Assembly: GCA_003539495.1 (NCBI GenBank)
Contig: DPPB01000036.1
Span: forward strand, 1 to 38,816
DNA: 38,816 nucleotides
DNA from: Oscillibacter sp.
Lineage (GTDB): Bacteria > Bacillota > Clostridia > Oscillospirales > Oscillospiraceae
Direction of reading: 5' to 3'
Below, in pieces: positions 1 through 9,009 of the stretch. The position numbers and the translations under genes were made by a program. Below the pieces are notes generated by a model. The model made no database searches. It saw nothing but the letters and a program-made list of their open reading frames with translations, and had not been told where the DNA came from. Numbering within the stretch: the first letter of the stretch is position 1; every line of letters begins with the position of its first letter.

Positions 1-1
1 C

Positions 2-2296
2 AACGATGCGTATTTCATGCGCAGCACCGATAAGCTGGACCCGTGCCGTCTGGCGATAAGCGGGAGGATACAAAGTTTTTATGACAGAAACTGGGATTAC
101 CGGTTACTTTATAACGATATTCCGGGCGCGACTTTCGATGATGCACTGAGTATGATGGATGATCTAATACCGCACCTTATCAGTGAAAACGGCGCGGTCT
201 TTACCGATGTGCACGACGGAAACTGGTATGTGCGGGGCAATATGCGCCGGTGGGTTAAAAACGGCGGGCCGATGATGATTTTCCAGGGTACGTCGTTCGG
301 CGTGCAGGGCAGCATAGCCAAGGTGATCTCCAACGCCTACGGTGTGAAGGAGGTCCTGCTGGACGGCGAGCCCATGGCCTGCGGCGAGCGAGGCTTCAAC
401 GCACCCCAGGTGAATACCACCGCGGAGCAGGAGCATCAGGTGAGTTTTGTGATGTATCCGATTTCCCCCATGCTTCGTGTGCTGGGGTACAGTTATTCCA
501 ACGAAGATTCGACCGGGTATATTCGGATGCTCGTTGATGACGAAACGGGGTATGGCATGGTTCATTATCCCGATGTTCCGGAATCAGGTAAAGAGCCGTT
601 TTCGGTGACTTACTACATTAATGAATCCAATGTGGACACACTGACCACCATGGAGCTGCAGTATGACCTGATGCTGGAGACCAACGGCGTAAAGAAGCAG
701 GTTACGACCGGCTACAAGGGCGCAAAGCTGGCACGGTGGGTGGATCGGACCAAAGCCATCGACACCGTCTATCTGAATATCAGCCAGCCTTTGGTGCAGG
801 GGGATTATACCAGCGGCACCTTCACTGTGGATGGGAGTGCTCCCTACACCATCGAGGATAGGCAGGGCTACTGGGAACACGAGGACATATGGGACCTGAC
901 CGGAAACGGCAGTGTTCCCGCGGTATTGGGGGATCAGTATTATCGCTTCATCCGTGTGAACCTCAAGGACGGCTATGAGGGGTATAAATTCGATAAGAAA
1001 AACCCGCCAAAGATCAAGATCCGGGGTCTCAACCGGGAATGTGACAGTATAGATGTTCGTGTCGCCAATGATGAAAGGTCCCTGGGGGTGTCCCTGGCCT
1101 CCCATCCCTCCGAGGTAATCCAAAGCGCATGGGGTACCGTTACCGGATTGCGGGCGGGAAGCCTGGTCGGCGGAGTGAACATCAGACCGAAAGACAGCCA
1201 TTTTGATTTTGAGATTAAGGAAGTTCAGCGAATCAAAAACGGAGTTGTTTACAGCACGAGCCCTGACGAGGTGATCGATCCCGACTATACCTATCGGATC
1301 AAGCTGGTGGGCACGGGCAAACAGGGGATGACCTTCCGCAACGGTCCGGAGCAGTACGATATTACATTTCACTATTATCTCAACACGAATGTCAAGCTGC
1401 GGATGAATAACACCGTCGGCAACTTCGCGGACTATACGGATGCACCGTATGATAAAGCCTCACAGGCGTACACCATAGAGCTGACGCCGGAGCCGGATGC
1501 TTTTGAATACGATTATCTGTCCCTGGGCGCACCCTATCCCTGGGCGGGTGATTGCCCGAAATTCAACAACAACTGGATCACGGGGTTGCCCGGCGGCGTC
1601 ACTGTCCGGAATTATTCCTGGTTTGATGTCAAAAGCGGGGCGCGGCTGGGAGAGAATACGCCCTTTGTGGCTGGCAGATCCTACCGCTTTGAGGTGATTC
1701 TGGATTGCGAGGACGGTTATTATTTAGCCGACCCCGAGATCATGGACGCCTATGTGAACGGAAATAAGGCACTGGTCGCAGAAGCAGAGGGGAACGGAAC
1801 CGCCATTACGGTGGAATACTCCCTTGCCGTTTCCTCCGGCCTACGCGGACAGGTGGTGAGCTTCCATGACGGCAGCGATGTCACCGTCTCCCTGTTTGCC
1901 GCCGGCAGCGCGCAGCCCAAATACACCGTAGCGGTGCCCGCCGGGGAAAAGAGCGGCGGGAAATATACCGCAGTTTACGACATTCCCGAGGCTGCTCCCG
2001 GTACCTATACCATGCAGGTGTCGAAGAAGAATCATGTCACCCGGGAGTACACCGTGACGGTAAGCGGTAGTGCGAAGACGCAAAACGCGGAGATCTGGCT
2101 GCTGGGAGATGTGAATGCGGACGGCCGTGTGAATGCCATGGACTGCACGCGCCTGTTCACGCATGTGAACAAGACCCAGCCGCTGACCGACGCCTACGCA
2201 CTGAAGTGCGCCGATGTCAACAGAGACAGCCGTGTGAATGCCATGGACTGCACGCGCCTGTTCACGCATGTGAACAAGACCCAGCCGCTTTGGTAA
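2..2296 (+). CDS. Secreted dockerin-containing protein, 5' partial
   Basis: The reading frame is open to the window start (codons before the first ATG at 17 are in frame with no stop), so the N-terminus, presumably a signal peptide, lies outside. About 640 visible residues are beta-rich, Tyr/Gly/Asp-rich sequence without a fold or catalytic motif I can name. Several stretches resemble bacterial Ig-like modules containing a 'DGY.F' pattern, also seen in the protein at 4882. A carboxypeptidase-regulatory-like segment (nt 1835-2080) leads into a C-terminal dockerin: two 35-residue-spaced calcium loops, each with D-V-N-x-D-x-R-V-N-A-M-D, ending in LW. The dockerin should bind a cohesin, and a cohesin-like domain is encoded by the next gene. 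What the rest of the protein does is unknown; I see no glycosidase or peptidase signature. Confidence 0.85.
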   Translation, partial: NDAYFMRSTDKLDPCRLAISGRIQSFYDRNWDYRLLYNDIPGATFDDALSMMDDLIPHLISENGAVFTDVHDGNWYVRGNMRRWVKNGGPMMIFQGTSFGVQGSIAKVISNAYGVKEVLLDGEPMACGERGFNAPQVNTTAEQEHQVSFVMYPISPMLRVLGYSYSNEDSTGYIRMLVDDETGYGMVHYPDVPESGKEPFSVTYYINESNVDTLTTMELQYDLMLETNGVKKQVTTGYKGAKLARWVDRTKAIDTVYLNISQPLVQGDYTSGTFTVDGSAPYTIEDRQGYWEHEDIWDLTGNGSVPAVLGDQYYRFIRVNLKDGYEGYKFDKKNPPKIKIRGLNRECDSIDVRVANDERSLGVSLASHPSEVIQSAWGTVTGLRAGSLVGGVNIRPKDSHFDFEIKEVQRIKNGVVYSTSPDEVIDPDYTYRIKLVGTGKQGMTFRNGPEQYDITFHYYLNTNVKLRMNNTVGNFADYTDAPYDKASQAYTIELTPEPDAFEYDYLSLGAPYPWAGDCPKFNNNWITGLPGGVTVRNYSWFDVKSGARLGENTPFVAGRSYRFEVILDCEDGYYLADPEIMDAYVNGNKALVAEAEGNGTAITVEYSLAVSSGLRGQVVSFHDGSDVTVSLFAAGSAQPKYTVAVPAGEKSGGKYTAVYDIPEAAPGTYTMQVSKKNHVTREYTVTVSGSAKTQNAEIWLLGDVNADGRVNAMDCTRLFTHVNKTQPLTDAYALKCADVNRDSRVNAMDCTRLFTHVNKTQPLW
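2000..2296 (+). repeat. 3'-terminal dockerin repeat, copy 1
   Basis: This 297-bp segment encodes the end of the linker and the whole dockerin. It is aligned without gaps to 7621-7917. Over the last 264 bp (2033-2296 versus 7654-7917) I count 7 differences by eye. Inside the copy, 2125-2184 and 2230-2289 are identical 60-bp direct repeats encoding the two calcium-loop halves, 105 bp apart. Confidence 0.9.
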
Positions 2297-2469
2297 CCGT
2301 TCCTTTCAAGTCTTAATACCGGTGCGCCTGCTTCATACGCCTTATGAGGGAGGCACACGGTTTAAGAAATAAATCGGAGAGAAATCTCCCCATCCCGACT
2401 GCAACTAAGCGAGGCTGCGGCAGGATGCGTATCTAAATGCCCCGCAAATAAAAGAAAAGGAGCTTGGTC

Positions 2470-4689
2470 ATGAACAAGCGAATTACATCCCTACTGCTTT
2501 GTTTTGTCATGGTTTTTGCATTGATTGCAATTCCAACGCCTGCGTTTGCTGACGACACATCGGAGCATCCGGAGGTCACATTTACAATCAAACCGGACAA
2601 AACCACCGCAAAACCCGGCGACACCATCACCTATCAGGTATTTGTGGGTCCGGTTGTAAAACTGAGAACCGCACAATTTGAACTGGTGATCCCGGATGAG
2701 CTGGAGTATACCGGAGGAAGCAGCCCGGACGGGCTGGCGGCTAAACTGGGGGCCGCGGCGGCAGAATTTACCCCCTCCACCAAGGTTTATGCCAGCTATG
2801 GAGCTGGTGAGTATACCAGCACCGAGGATACGCTGCTGGCAACCATTACCTGCAAGGTGAAGGAGGGCGTGGCTGCCGGCAAGAAACCTGTCGTTACGGT
2901 TATTAATGATGAGGAAAACTTCTTCTTTGCCAACTCGGAAAACACATACTACACCATCAACTATGATCCCAACGGCGCTATGGTCACCATCGCTGCCGAA
3001 GAGAAGCCGGCGACCAATATCACTCTTAATAAGAGCGAGCTGACGCTGACTGCCGGTGATAGTGACACCAGCCTGATAGCGACGGTCACACCGGAAGGTT
3101 CTACCGACACGGTGGTATGGTCTTCTAGCAAGACCGATGTTGCAACCGTCGATTCCGCCACGGGCAAGGTGACCGCCGTAGCCCCCGGTGAAGCGACCAT
3201 TACCGCAACGGCAGGAACAAAAACGGCCACCTGCACCGTTAAGGTCCAGGCAGCTCCCTGCAATCACGGTTCCTTCACCCCCTTCCCGGCGAAGGACTCC
3301 AACTGCACCGACAAGGGCTGGGACGCTTATAAGAAGTGCGATCTCTGCGGCAAGCTGTTTGACATGAACAATGCCCCCCTTGCCGAGATCCCGTACAGAG
3401 ACCTCAACGACGACCACAACTTTGACACCACGGCCTGGGGATACAAGGAGGCCGATGGCCACGCCCATGTCTGCAGCCGCAACCCGGCGCACCATGATAC
3501 CGTAGTGCCTCACACGGCAGGTCCTGCCGCAACGGAAACCACACCGCAGACCTGCACGGAGTGCGGATTTGTGATGAAGCCTGCAACGGGCCATATCCAT
3601 GTTGACCATCTTACCAAGGTGGACAAAGAGGACGCTACCTGCACCGCTGACGGCAACAAGGAGTACTACGAGTGCACCTGCGGCAAGCTCTTCGAGGATG
3701 CCGCCGCCGCTACGGAAATCACCGACCACAGCAGTGTGGTGCTTCCCAAGACGGGTCATAGCTACACCGTGCAAAACAGCGATGAGGCTCACAAGAGATC
3801 CACCGCTGCAGATTGCCGCGAGTTTGACACCTATTGGTACACTTGCGCCAATGACGCAACCCACAGCGCCAAGGATGATGCCGCCGCTGCGGATAAGTTC
3901 TATAACGGCGAGCAGGGCGCTCATGTTTACGGCAATGAGTGGGTCGATTGCGGTGAGACCGGTCACGCCCACAAGTGCCAGTATCACGATGCCTATGATG
4001 CAGTGCAGCCCCATACGCCCGATCATGAGGGCGGAGCGACCTACGATTACGCTGTGATGTGCAGCGATTGCGGCCGCGAGCTTGAGCCGCAGCGGGTGCA
4101 CGGCAGCATTCGTGTTGAGGTCCCCTTCAAGCTCACCGTGAAGAAGACCGGCGAAATGGATCCCGGCCAGGAGACCTTCAAGTTTGCCGTCGAGAGATTC
4201 GGTGCCCCCGTCACCTATACGCTGGTGCAGGATACCGTGGAGACCAATGGCGAAAAGACCTATGAAGGCAAATTCATTTTCACCATCCGCGACGATCAGG
4301 CCGGCAATCTGTCCGAGGGCTTTGTTATCCGCCAGGTCAAGGGCAATGCAGAGGGCTGGACTTACGATGAGACTATGTTCTACGCCATCCCGATGTTTGC
4401 CGACAGCTACGACAGCGTAAGAGGCTGGGTCTTCCTCAAGTTCGACGAGAAGGGCGAGCTGGAATACAACAATCCCATGGAGGAAATCGGCTTCACCAAC
4501 AGCTATAGCGCCAAGAAGCCCGATACGCCTCCTGCACCGCAGAAGCCCGATACGCCTCCTGCACCGCAGAAGCCTGAGTCTCCCAAGACCGGCGACGGCA
4601 GCACGCTGGGTCTCAGCATCGCCCTGGTGATCGTATCCGGTGCGGCTCTGATGGGAACGGCCCTGTATTCCCGCAGAAAGAGCAGATAA
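2470..4689 (+). CDS. Cell-wall-anchored cohesin / Ig-like / pilin-domain surface protein
   Basis: This is a 739-residue exported surface protein. I prefer the ATG at 2470 to the TTG at 2464, because the AAAGGAG site lies 7 nt before the ATG and would be too close to the TTG. Residues 1-27 are a signal peptide ending AFA. Residues about 33-175 read as a cohesin-like jelly roll (AKPGDTITYQV at the start, then alternating strands and a LLATITCKVKEG-like strand). Residues about 181-261 are a BIG2 Ig-like domain (NKSELTLTAGDS, WSSSKTDVATVD). Residues about 262-544 are Cys/His-rich repeats with CxxCG knuckles. Residues about 545-680 resemble an isopeptide-forming pilin domain (Lys in LTVKKTG, Asn in FTNSY). 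The tail has a PDTPPAPQK repeat, SPKTGD, a hydrophobic segment and RRKSR. In Clostridioides difficile, sortase B uses (S/P)PxTG signals. With dockerin proteins on both sides, it is probably the anchoring scaffold. Confidence 0.87.
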   Translation: MNKRITSLLLCFVMVFALIAIPTPAFADDTSEHPEVTFTIKPDKTTAKPGDTITYQVFVGPVVKLRTAQFELVIPDELEYTGGSSPDGLAAKLGAAAAEFTPSTKVYASYGAGEYTSTEDTLLATITCKVKEGVAAGKKPVVTVINDEENFFFANSENTYYTINYDPNGAMVTIAAEEKPATNITLNKSELTLTAGDSDTSLIATVTPEGSTDTVVWSSSKTDVATVDSATGKVTAVAPGEATITATAGTKTATCTVKVQAAPCNHGSFTPFPAKDSNCTDKGWDAYKKCDLCGKLFDMNNAPLAEIPYRDLNDDHNFDTTAWGYKEADGHAHVCSRNPAHHDTVVPHTAGPAATETTPQTCTECGFVMKPATGHIHVDHLTKVDKEDATCTADGNKEYYECTCGKLFEDAAAATEITDHSSVVLPKTGHSYTVQNSDEAHKRSTAADCREFDTYWYTCANDATHSAKDDAAAADKFYNGEQGAHVYGNEWVDCGETGHAHKCQYHDAYDAVQPHTPDHEGGATYDYAVMCSDCGRELEPQRVHGSIRVEVPFKLTVKKTGEMDPGQETFKFAVERFGAPVTYTLVQDTVETNGEKTYEGKFIFTIRDDQAGNLSEGFVIRQVKGNAEGWTYDETMFYAIPMFADSYDSVRGWVFLKFDEKGELEYNNPMEEIGFTNSYSAKKPDTPPAPQKPDTPPAPQKPESPKTGDGSTLGLSIALVIVSGAALMGTALYSRRKSR

Positions 4690-4724
4690 ACCATCAAACC
4701 GGAAAACCGGGCTAAAGGATTAAA

Positions 4725-4770
4725 GCAAAGGGCGGGGCGGAAGCCATCCGCCTCCGCCCTTTCGCTTTTC
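4725..4770 (+). terminator. Rho-independent terminator after the cohesin gene
   Basis: An AAAGGGCGGGGCGGA arm pairs with a TCCGCC/TCCGCCCTTT arm with one bulge, followed by CGCTTTTCC. It lies about 35 bp after the stop at 4689. A second hairpin (CCAAAGA...TCTTTGG, about 4769-4802) follows directly. Confidence 0.75.
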
Positions 4771-4881
4771 CAAAGAGAATCAAACCGTTGGTTTTCTTTG
4801 GAAAGGTAGTGCGGCAACGCGATCTGTGAATATACCCGGATAAAAAACGACTATTATAAAATTTGTAAGGGAGGAAGAAAA

Positions 4882-7800
4882 ATGAAAAACAGCAAACAAA
4901 AGCAATGGCTCAGCTTTTTGCTGGCGCTGATCATGCTAGTGGGCTTGCTGCCGTTTTCTGTGCTGTCGGTGGGCGCTGAAAGCGGCGGTGAGGAGACGAC
5001 CGGCGCCAGTCGGGGCGCAGCGCGGGCCTCTTCTTCGTCGTATCCCACGCTGACCAATTTGGTCGAGGGAACGGAGATAATCTACGGTCACGTCTATTTT
5101 TTCTATAAAAACGGCAGGGTGGAGAGACGTTCGGTCATTATAAACCCGAATGACTGCCAGTATAACACGAACTTACGCGAAGGCTATAAGAGCGAAACAG
5201 GCCTTCAGCGGGTCGTGTCATACGATAACGGCATTCTTATGTATTGGTCGCGTTTTGAGAATGATTTCCTGGATCTTTCGGGGCTTGAGGGTCGGTCTCT
5301 GACGCTGGTTCTGTTCGACGATCTGAAGCTATCCTCCATATATGCCCCCGGCGTCGATCTGAAGCTGATGGTGACCGACGGCGTCAATGTCACCTTCCGC
5401 CACAGCACCCGGTATAAGAACAAGACCGCCTACTGTCCCCAAAACGGCGTAACCGGCGCGGTCATCGATCTGGCGCAGTCGGAGGGAAGCTTGAACGGCT
5501 GCGGCACCTTTGAGCTGTGCGGAAACGGGAAGCTGAGTATCGTTACGACGAATGCCCCCAAGAAAACCAGCCCCGACTATGCCATCGTGGCGAAAAACAC
5601 ATCGATTACGGAGGATGCTGCGCTGCGTATCGTCTGCGGCAACAGCCACAGAGATGTGAGTTCCCTGATCCAGACGATCTCACTCACCATCGACACCACC
5701 AGGGATGTTTCCCTTTATATCAAAAATCCCCGGACCAACGCCGCCGCATGGAGCTGCCATATGAACAACTTTAAGCTCCTCAACGCAAAGAGTCTGAATG
5801 TTTGTGTGCAGCGGGGCTCCGGCGGATGGATATTATTCGGCAGCAACGGTGAAACCAACCCGGCGCAGGTGTTTAAGAATTACAGGAGCAGCGGTAAGAT
5901 CGGCAGGGAATGGTATATAGCCGGAAGAACCGACAGCAGCGGCTATAATCTCACCCTGGATCGCAGAGACTACATGCCGCAGATACGCTTCAACCTCAAC
6001 TTGAAGGAGGTGAAGGGGGGGCAGACGGTGCAGGGCCTGAAGGCCGGCCTGGGCTATGAGATGTCTGCGGATATTGTGTATATGCCCCAGTGGATGCAAA
6101 AGCTGAGGGATGCAGGCAGAGTCAGGTTCTATTTCTACGGCCTCCTGTGCAAGCCGGGTCAGCAAGAGGGCTATGAAGAAGACCCCTATGCGTATACGTA
6201 TGATTTTTATGTGGACCGCACCGGAAAACACAGTGTAGAGTTCTACTGGGCCTGCAGGCCGTCGATAGATAGTAACTATGTTAGACCGATGACAGAAGAG
6301 AGAGTCCTTTATCAGACACACATCAAATTTGATGTGCAGATGAACGAATCGGTCAGCGGCAAACAATACATAAATAATGTTCAGCTTCTGCAGGCGGGGG
6401 GCGAATTTACCGAAGCAACCAGCGCCACCCACAAGATCTCCCTGCATCCGGATACATTGGCGAAATGCTATACCGACGAGTCATATTCAACTGGTATCCC
6501 CTCCGAGTGGAGATATCGGTCCGATGAGGATGCGTATACTATGTACTTCTGGGTAAGACCACGGCACGGATACAAGCTTGCCGATTCGACTGTGACGGCA
6601 GACAACGGAGTTACTCTGAATGTGCAGCATACAAAGGTTACAAACAGGTCATTCACCATGAGAGAAGAATACCTCACTGTCAACCTTGTGGCAAAGCGGA
6701 AGCTGACGGATGTGCGCGGCACGCTCAAGAACTTCCGTCTCGGCATTGACGCCGGGTTTACGGAGATCGTATCGAATGAGCCGAAAAAGTATACCTTCAA
6801 AAATACGGTGGTATACGATGTCGCCTATGGCTCTTACGGCGTAGAGGCCGGTCAATTGCGTAAAGGCGATACGTGTTATGTCTACTTTGACGTAAAGCCG
6901 GGGGTTGGCTATTATCTCCCCGAGAATGCTTCGGTAAAGGTGATCCAGCCCGCAGGCTACAGAGCCAACGGGATATTCGACTCTGCGGAAACATACAGCA
7001 CAGTCTATAAGGGCGATTGGTACGACTATTCACCGATAGGACGGAAATACCGGGTCTCCCAACTGTTGGAGCCGAACAGCGAGGGGGTGAAATACGATAC
7101 CAATATCCGCGTACAGGAGCCAGTGCCGGGAGACCGCCCCGCTGTCTATGGCAGCTATATTGGACCGACAAGCCTGCCGTATAATATGAAGGTGCTGTCG
7201 ATGCAATGGCGGAAAATCGACCACACCCCAATGGGGTCATTTGACAGATTTGAGATCGGAAAATCTTATATCCTTGATCTCCGTATCGGGTTTGAGGGCG
7301 GCGAAGAAATGGGCTATGTATACCCGAAAAATTGGAAAGATTTCAAGGTGAACGGTAAGAGCGTAAACCAGTGGATGGAATATGACGACAATACAAACGG
7401 GCATTTTTTGCGGGTGTATGAATCCTATAAGGTGCTTGACCCCAGCGCCCGCGGCTCCGTCAGCGGCACGGTGAAGAGCTATAATTCTGCCGCCGATAAG
7501 GTGACCGTTCAGCTCATTCAGCAGGGATACTCAGAGGCTTCGTATGAGGCCATCGTCTCCAGCGGAACGAAGGTGGGGAATCAGTATACCGCCTCCTACA
7601 GTATTTCCGGGATTGCTTCCGGTACCTACACCATGCGGGTGATGAAGAATAAGCATGTCACCCGGGAGTACACCGTGACGGTAAGCGGTAATGCGAAGAC
7701 GCAAAACGCGGAGATCAGGCTGCTGGGAGATGTGAACGGGGACGGCCGTGTGAATGCCATGGACTGCACGCGTCTGTTCACGCATGTGAACAAGACCCAG

Positions 7801-7917
7801 CCGCTGACCGACGCCTACGCACTGAAGTGCGCCGATGTCAACAGAGACAGCCGTGTGAATGCCATGGACTGCACGCGCCTGTTCACGCATGTGAACAGGA
7901 CCCAGCCGCTGTGGTAA
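4882..7917 (+). CDS. Large secreted dockerin-containing protein
   Basis: A complete 1011-residue protein. The ATG is preceded by GGGAGGAAG at good spacing. Residues 1 to about 32 form a signal peptide (KQKQW, a hydrophobic run, then VGAES). Residues about 120-310 have a regular run of short beta-strand-like segments suggesting a beta-helix or adhesin-like repeat fold. Residues about 365-850 contain several Ig-like beta modules with aromatic/Gly-rich strands. A carboxypeptidase-regulatory-like domain (about 855-940) precedes a C-terminal dockerin nearly identical in DNA to the one ending at 2296. No catalytic motif is visible. It is most likely a structural or adhesive cargo that docks on the cohesin protein encoded just upstream. 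The N-terminal 850 residues are clearly different from the protein ending at 2296, so only the docking module has been shared or homogenised. Confidence 0.87.
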   Translation: MKNSKQKQWLSFLLALIMLVGLLPFSVLSVGAESGGEETTGASRGAARASSSSYPTLTNLVEGTEIIYGHVYFFYKNGRVERRSVIINPNDCQYNTNLREGYKSETGLQRVVSYDNGILMYWSRFENDFLDLSGLEGRSLTLVLFDDLKLSSIYAPGVDLKLMVTDGVNVTFRHSTRYKNKTAYCPQNGVTGAVIDLAQSEGSLNGCGTFELCGNGKLSIVTTNAPKKTSPDYAIVAKNTSITEDAALRIVCGNSHRDVSSLIQTISLTIDTTRDVSLYIKNPRTNAAAWSCHMNNFKLLNAKSLNVCVQRGSGGWILFGSNGETNPAQVFKNYRSSGKIGREWYIAGRTDSSGYNLTLDRRDYMPQIRFNLNLKEVKGGQTVQGLKAGLGYEMSADIVYMPQWMQKLRDAGRVRFYFYGLLCKPGQQEGYEEDPYAYTYDFYVDRTGKHSVEFYWACRPSIDSNYVRPMTEERVLYQTHIKFDVQMNESVSGKQYINNVQLLQAGGEFTEATSATHKISLHPDTLAKCYTDESYSTGIPSEWRYRSDEDAYTMYFWVRPRHGYKLADSTVTADNGVTLNVQHTKVTNRSFTMREEYLTVNLVAKRKLTDVRGTLKNFRLGIDAGFTEIVSNEPKKYTFKNTVVYDVAYGSYGVEAGQLRKGDTCYVYFDVKPGVGYYLPENASVKVIQPAGYRANGIFDSAETYSTVYKGDWYDYSPIGRKYRVSQLLEPNSEGVKYDTNIRVQEPVPGDRPAVYGSYIGPTSLPYNMKVLSMQWRKIDHTPMGSFDRFEIGKSYILDLRIGFEGGEEMGYVYPKNWKDFKVNGKSVNQWMEYDDNTNGHFLRVYESYKVLDPSARGSVSGTVKSYNSAADKVTVQLIQQGYSEASYEAIVSSGTKVGNQYTASYSISGIASGTYTMRVMKNKHVTREYTVTVSGNAKTQNAEIRLLGDVNGDGRVNAMDCTRLFTHVNKTQPLTDAYALKCADVNRDSRVNAMDCTRLFTHVNRTQPLW
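7621..7917 (+). repeat. 3'-terminal dockerin repeat, copy 2
   Basis: Gap-free counterpart of 2000-2296, with 7 differences seen over the last 264 bp. It encodes the terminal dockerin of the protein starting at 4882. Confidence 0.9.
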
Positions 7918-8003
7918 AGCAGCGGGTGCGTTGCCGGAAAGCGAAAATTCGGATGCTTTGACGCGGAAATATTTCAAAATAAAAGAAAAAAGAGGAGGTC
8001 AAC

Positions 8004-8891
8004 ATGAAGAAAACCGCTTTGCTGCTTTGTACAGTCATATTACTTGTCTGCTGCTTATGCGGATGTACGGCTTCACCCGAAAAAAACCCCTCAACCCCAG
8101 GCGGGGACACGATCCCCGGTGGCAGCACCGTGAAGGATCCGGATGATAAAAACACAGAGGAGACCGCTTTTGCGGCGCTGCAAAAGAAAACCGCACAGAG
8201 CGGCGGCGAAGTCGCCATCGCCTTTATCGGCTATGTGGATAGCGAGAGCTCTGAGGTTGATTTGCGCGCTTATACTGCAAGCAGTGAAACGGGAAAGGAA
8301 TATCCCGATCTCCCCAATGCGCCGCTTTACATGGCCGAGGGACAGGAGCTGTATGCCATCGTTCCGGTCAATGAAAAAGGGACGATTACGCTGTATCCAT
8401 CGACTATGACCGAAAATGGCGAGTATGCCGACGACAAGAGCAACCCCCTCCACGTGGGGGAGCCCGGCAAGCCGCTATTGCTGCGGTGCAACCTCAGCGA
8501 GATATACTCTAATGTGCTGATTACCGCTACTGACGGCTTCGGCGCCATCGACTTCCGCCCGTCGCTGTCCATGGAAAACGGACATCTGCAGGAGACCGCA
8601 GGGGTGTATGATTTCTCAACATACGAGGATGTGCCCGATGAGCGTTCGGTTCAGATCGCAACAGAGATCCTTCTGGAAACGGACGAGGTAAAGCAGGCGG
8701 TCAAGGAGGGAATGAAGGTGATGTATACCGGAAATACCCAGTGGATCGAGGGCCGCTCCTGCTTGCTGTTTGCTCTGGGCACCGACAGCGAGGAGCAGTT
8801 CGTCAGAGAGCGTTATTACGGCGTATGCGACAATCTCGTCTATGGCTATGATGCCATAAGTGATACATGGTCTACTGTCGGGCGGCAATAA
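8004..8891 (+). CDS. Lipoprotein of unknown function
   Basis: A 295-residue protein with a strong AGGAGG site 8 nt before the ATG. The N-terminus is a lipoprotein signal: Lys-Lys, a hydrophobic run rich in Leu/Val/Cys, and the lipobox LCGC with the lipidated Cys near residue 21. A Pro/Gly/Asp-rich linker (about 22-50) follows, then a mixed alpha/beta domain of about 240 residues. I recognise no family. The gap to the dockerin gene ending at 7917 is only 86 bp and holds no clear terminator, so the two are probably co-transcribed. Tandem hairpins after the stop (8901-8935) probably end the unit. It may be envelope-associated, in line with its secreted neighbours. Confidence 0.8.
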   Translation: MKKTALLLCTVILLVCCLCGCTASPEKNPSTPGGDTIPGGSTVKDPDDKNTEETAFAALQKKTAQSGGEVAIAFIGYVDSESSEVDLRAYTASSETGKEYPDLPNAPLYMAEGQELYAIVPVNEKGTITLYPSTMTENGEYADDKSNPLHVGEPGKPLLLRCNLSEIYSNVLITATDGFGAIDFRPSLSMENGHLQETAGVYDFSTYEDVPDERSVQIATEILLETDEVKQAVKEGMKVMYTGNTQWIEGRSCLLFALGTDSEEQFVRERYYGVCDNLVYGYDAISDTWSTVGRQ

Positions 8892-8900
8892 AAACAAGAG

Positions 8901-8940
8901 GAGAACAATAGTTCTCATTCCGTGGGGCCCACGGAAAAAA
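8901..8940 (+). terminator. Tandem hairpins with A-rich tail, probable terminator/attenuator
   Basis: Two adjacent perfect stems: GAGAAC-AATA-GTTCTC (8901-8916) and TCCGTG-GGGCC-CACGGA (8919-8935), followed by an A-run rather than a T-run. They lie between the lipoprotein stop and the SPFH gene. On the plus strand the missing U-tract makes termination uncertain; a leader structure for the next gene is the alternative. Confidence 0.4.
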
Positions 8941-9009
8941 GAAGTGATCTGCCGGCTCCGGTCGGAAAAATATATGGATCATTCGCACAATTGGAAAGGA
9001 GCTATTATT

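Noticed and set aside
2491..4101. 536-residue minus-strand frame antisense to the cohesin gene
   Set aside because: No recognisable motif; the plus strand has signal peptide, domains and sorting signal in order.
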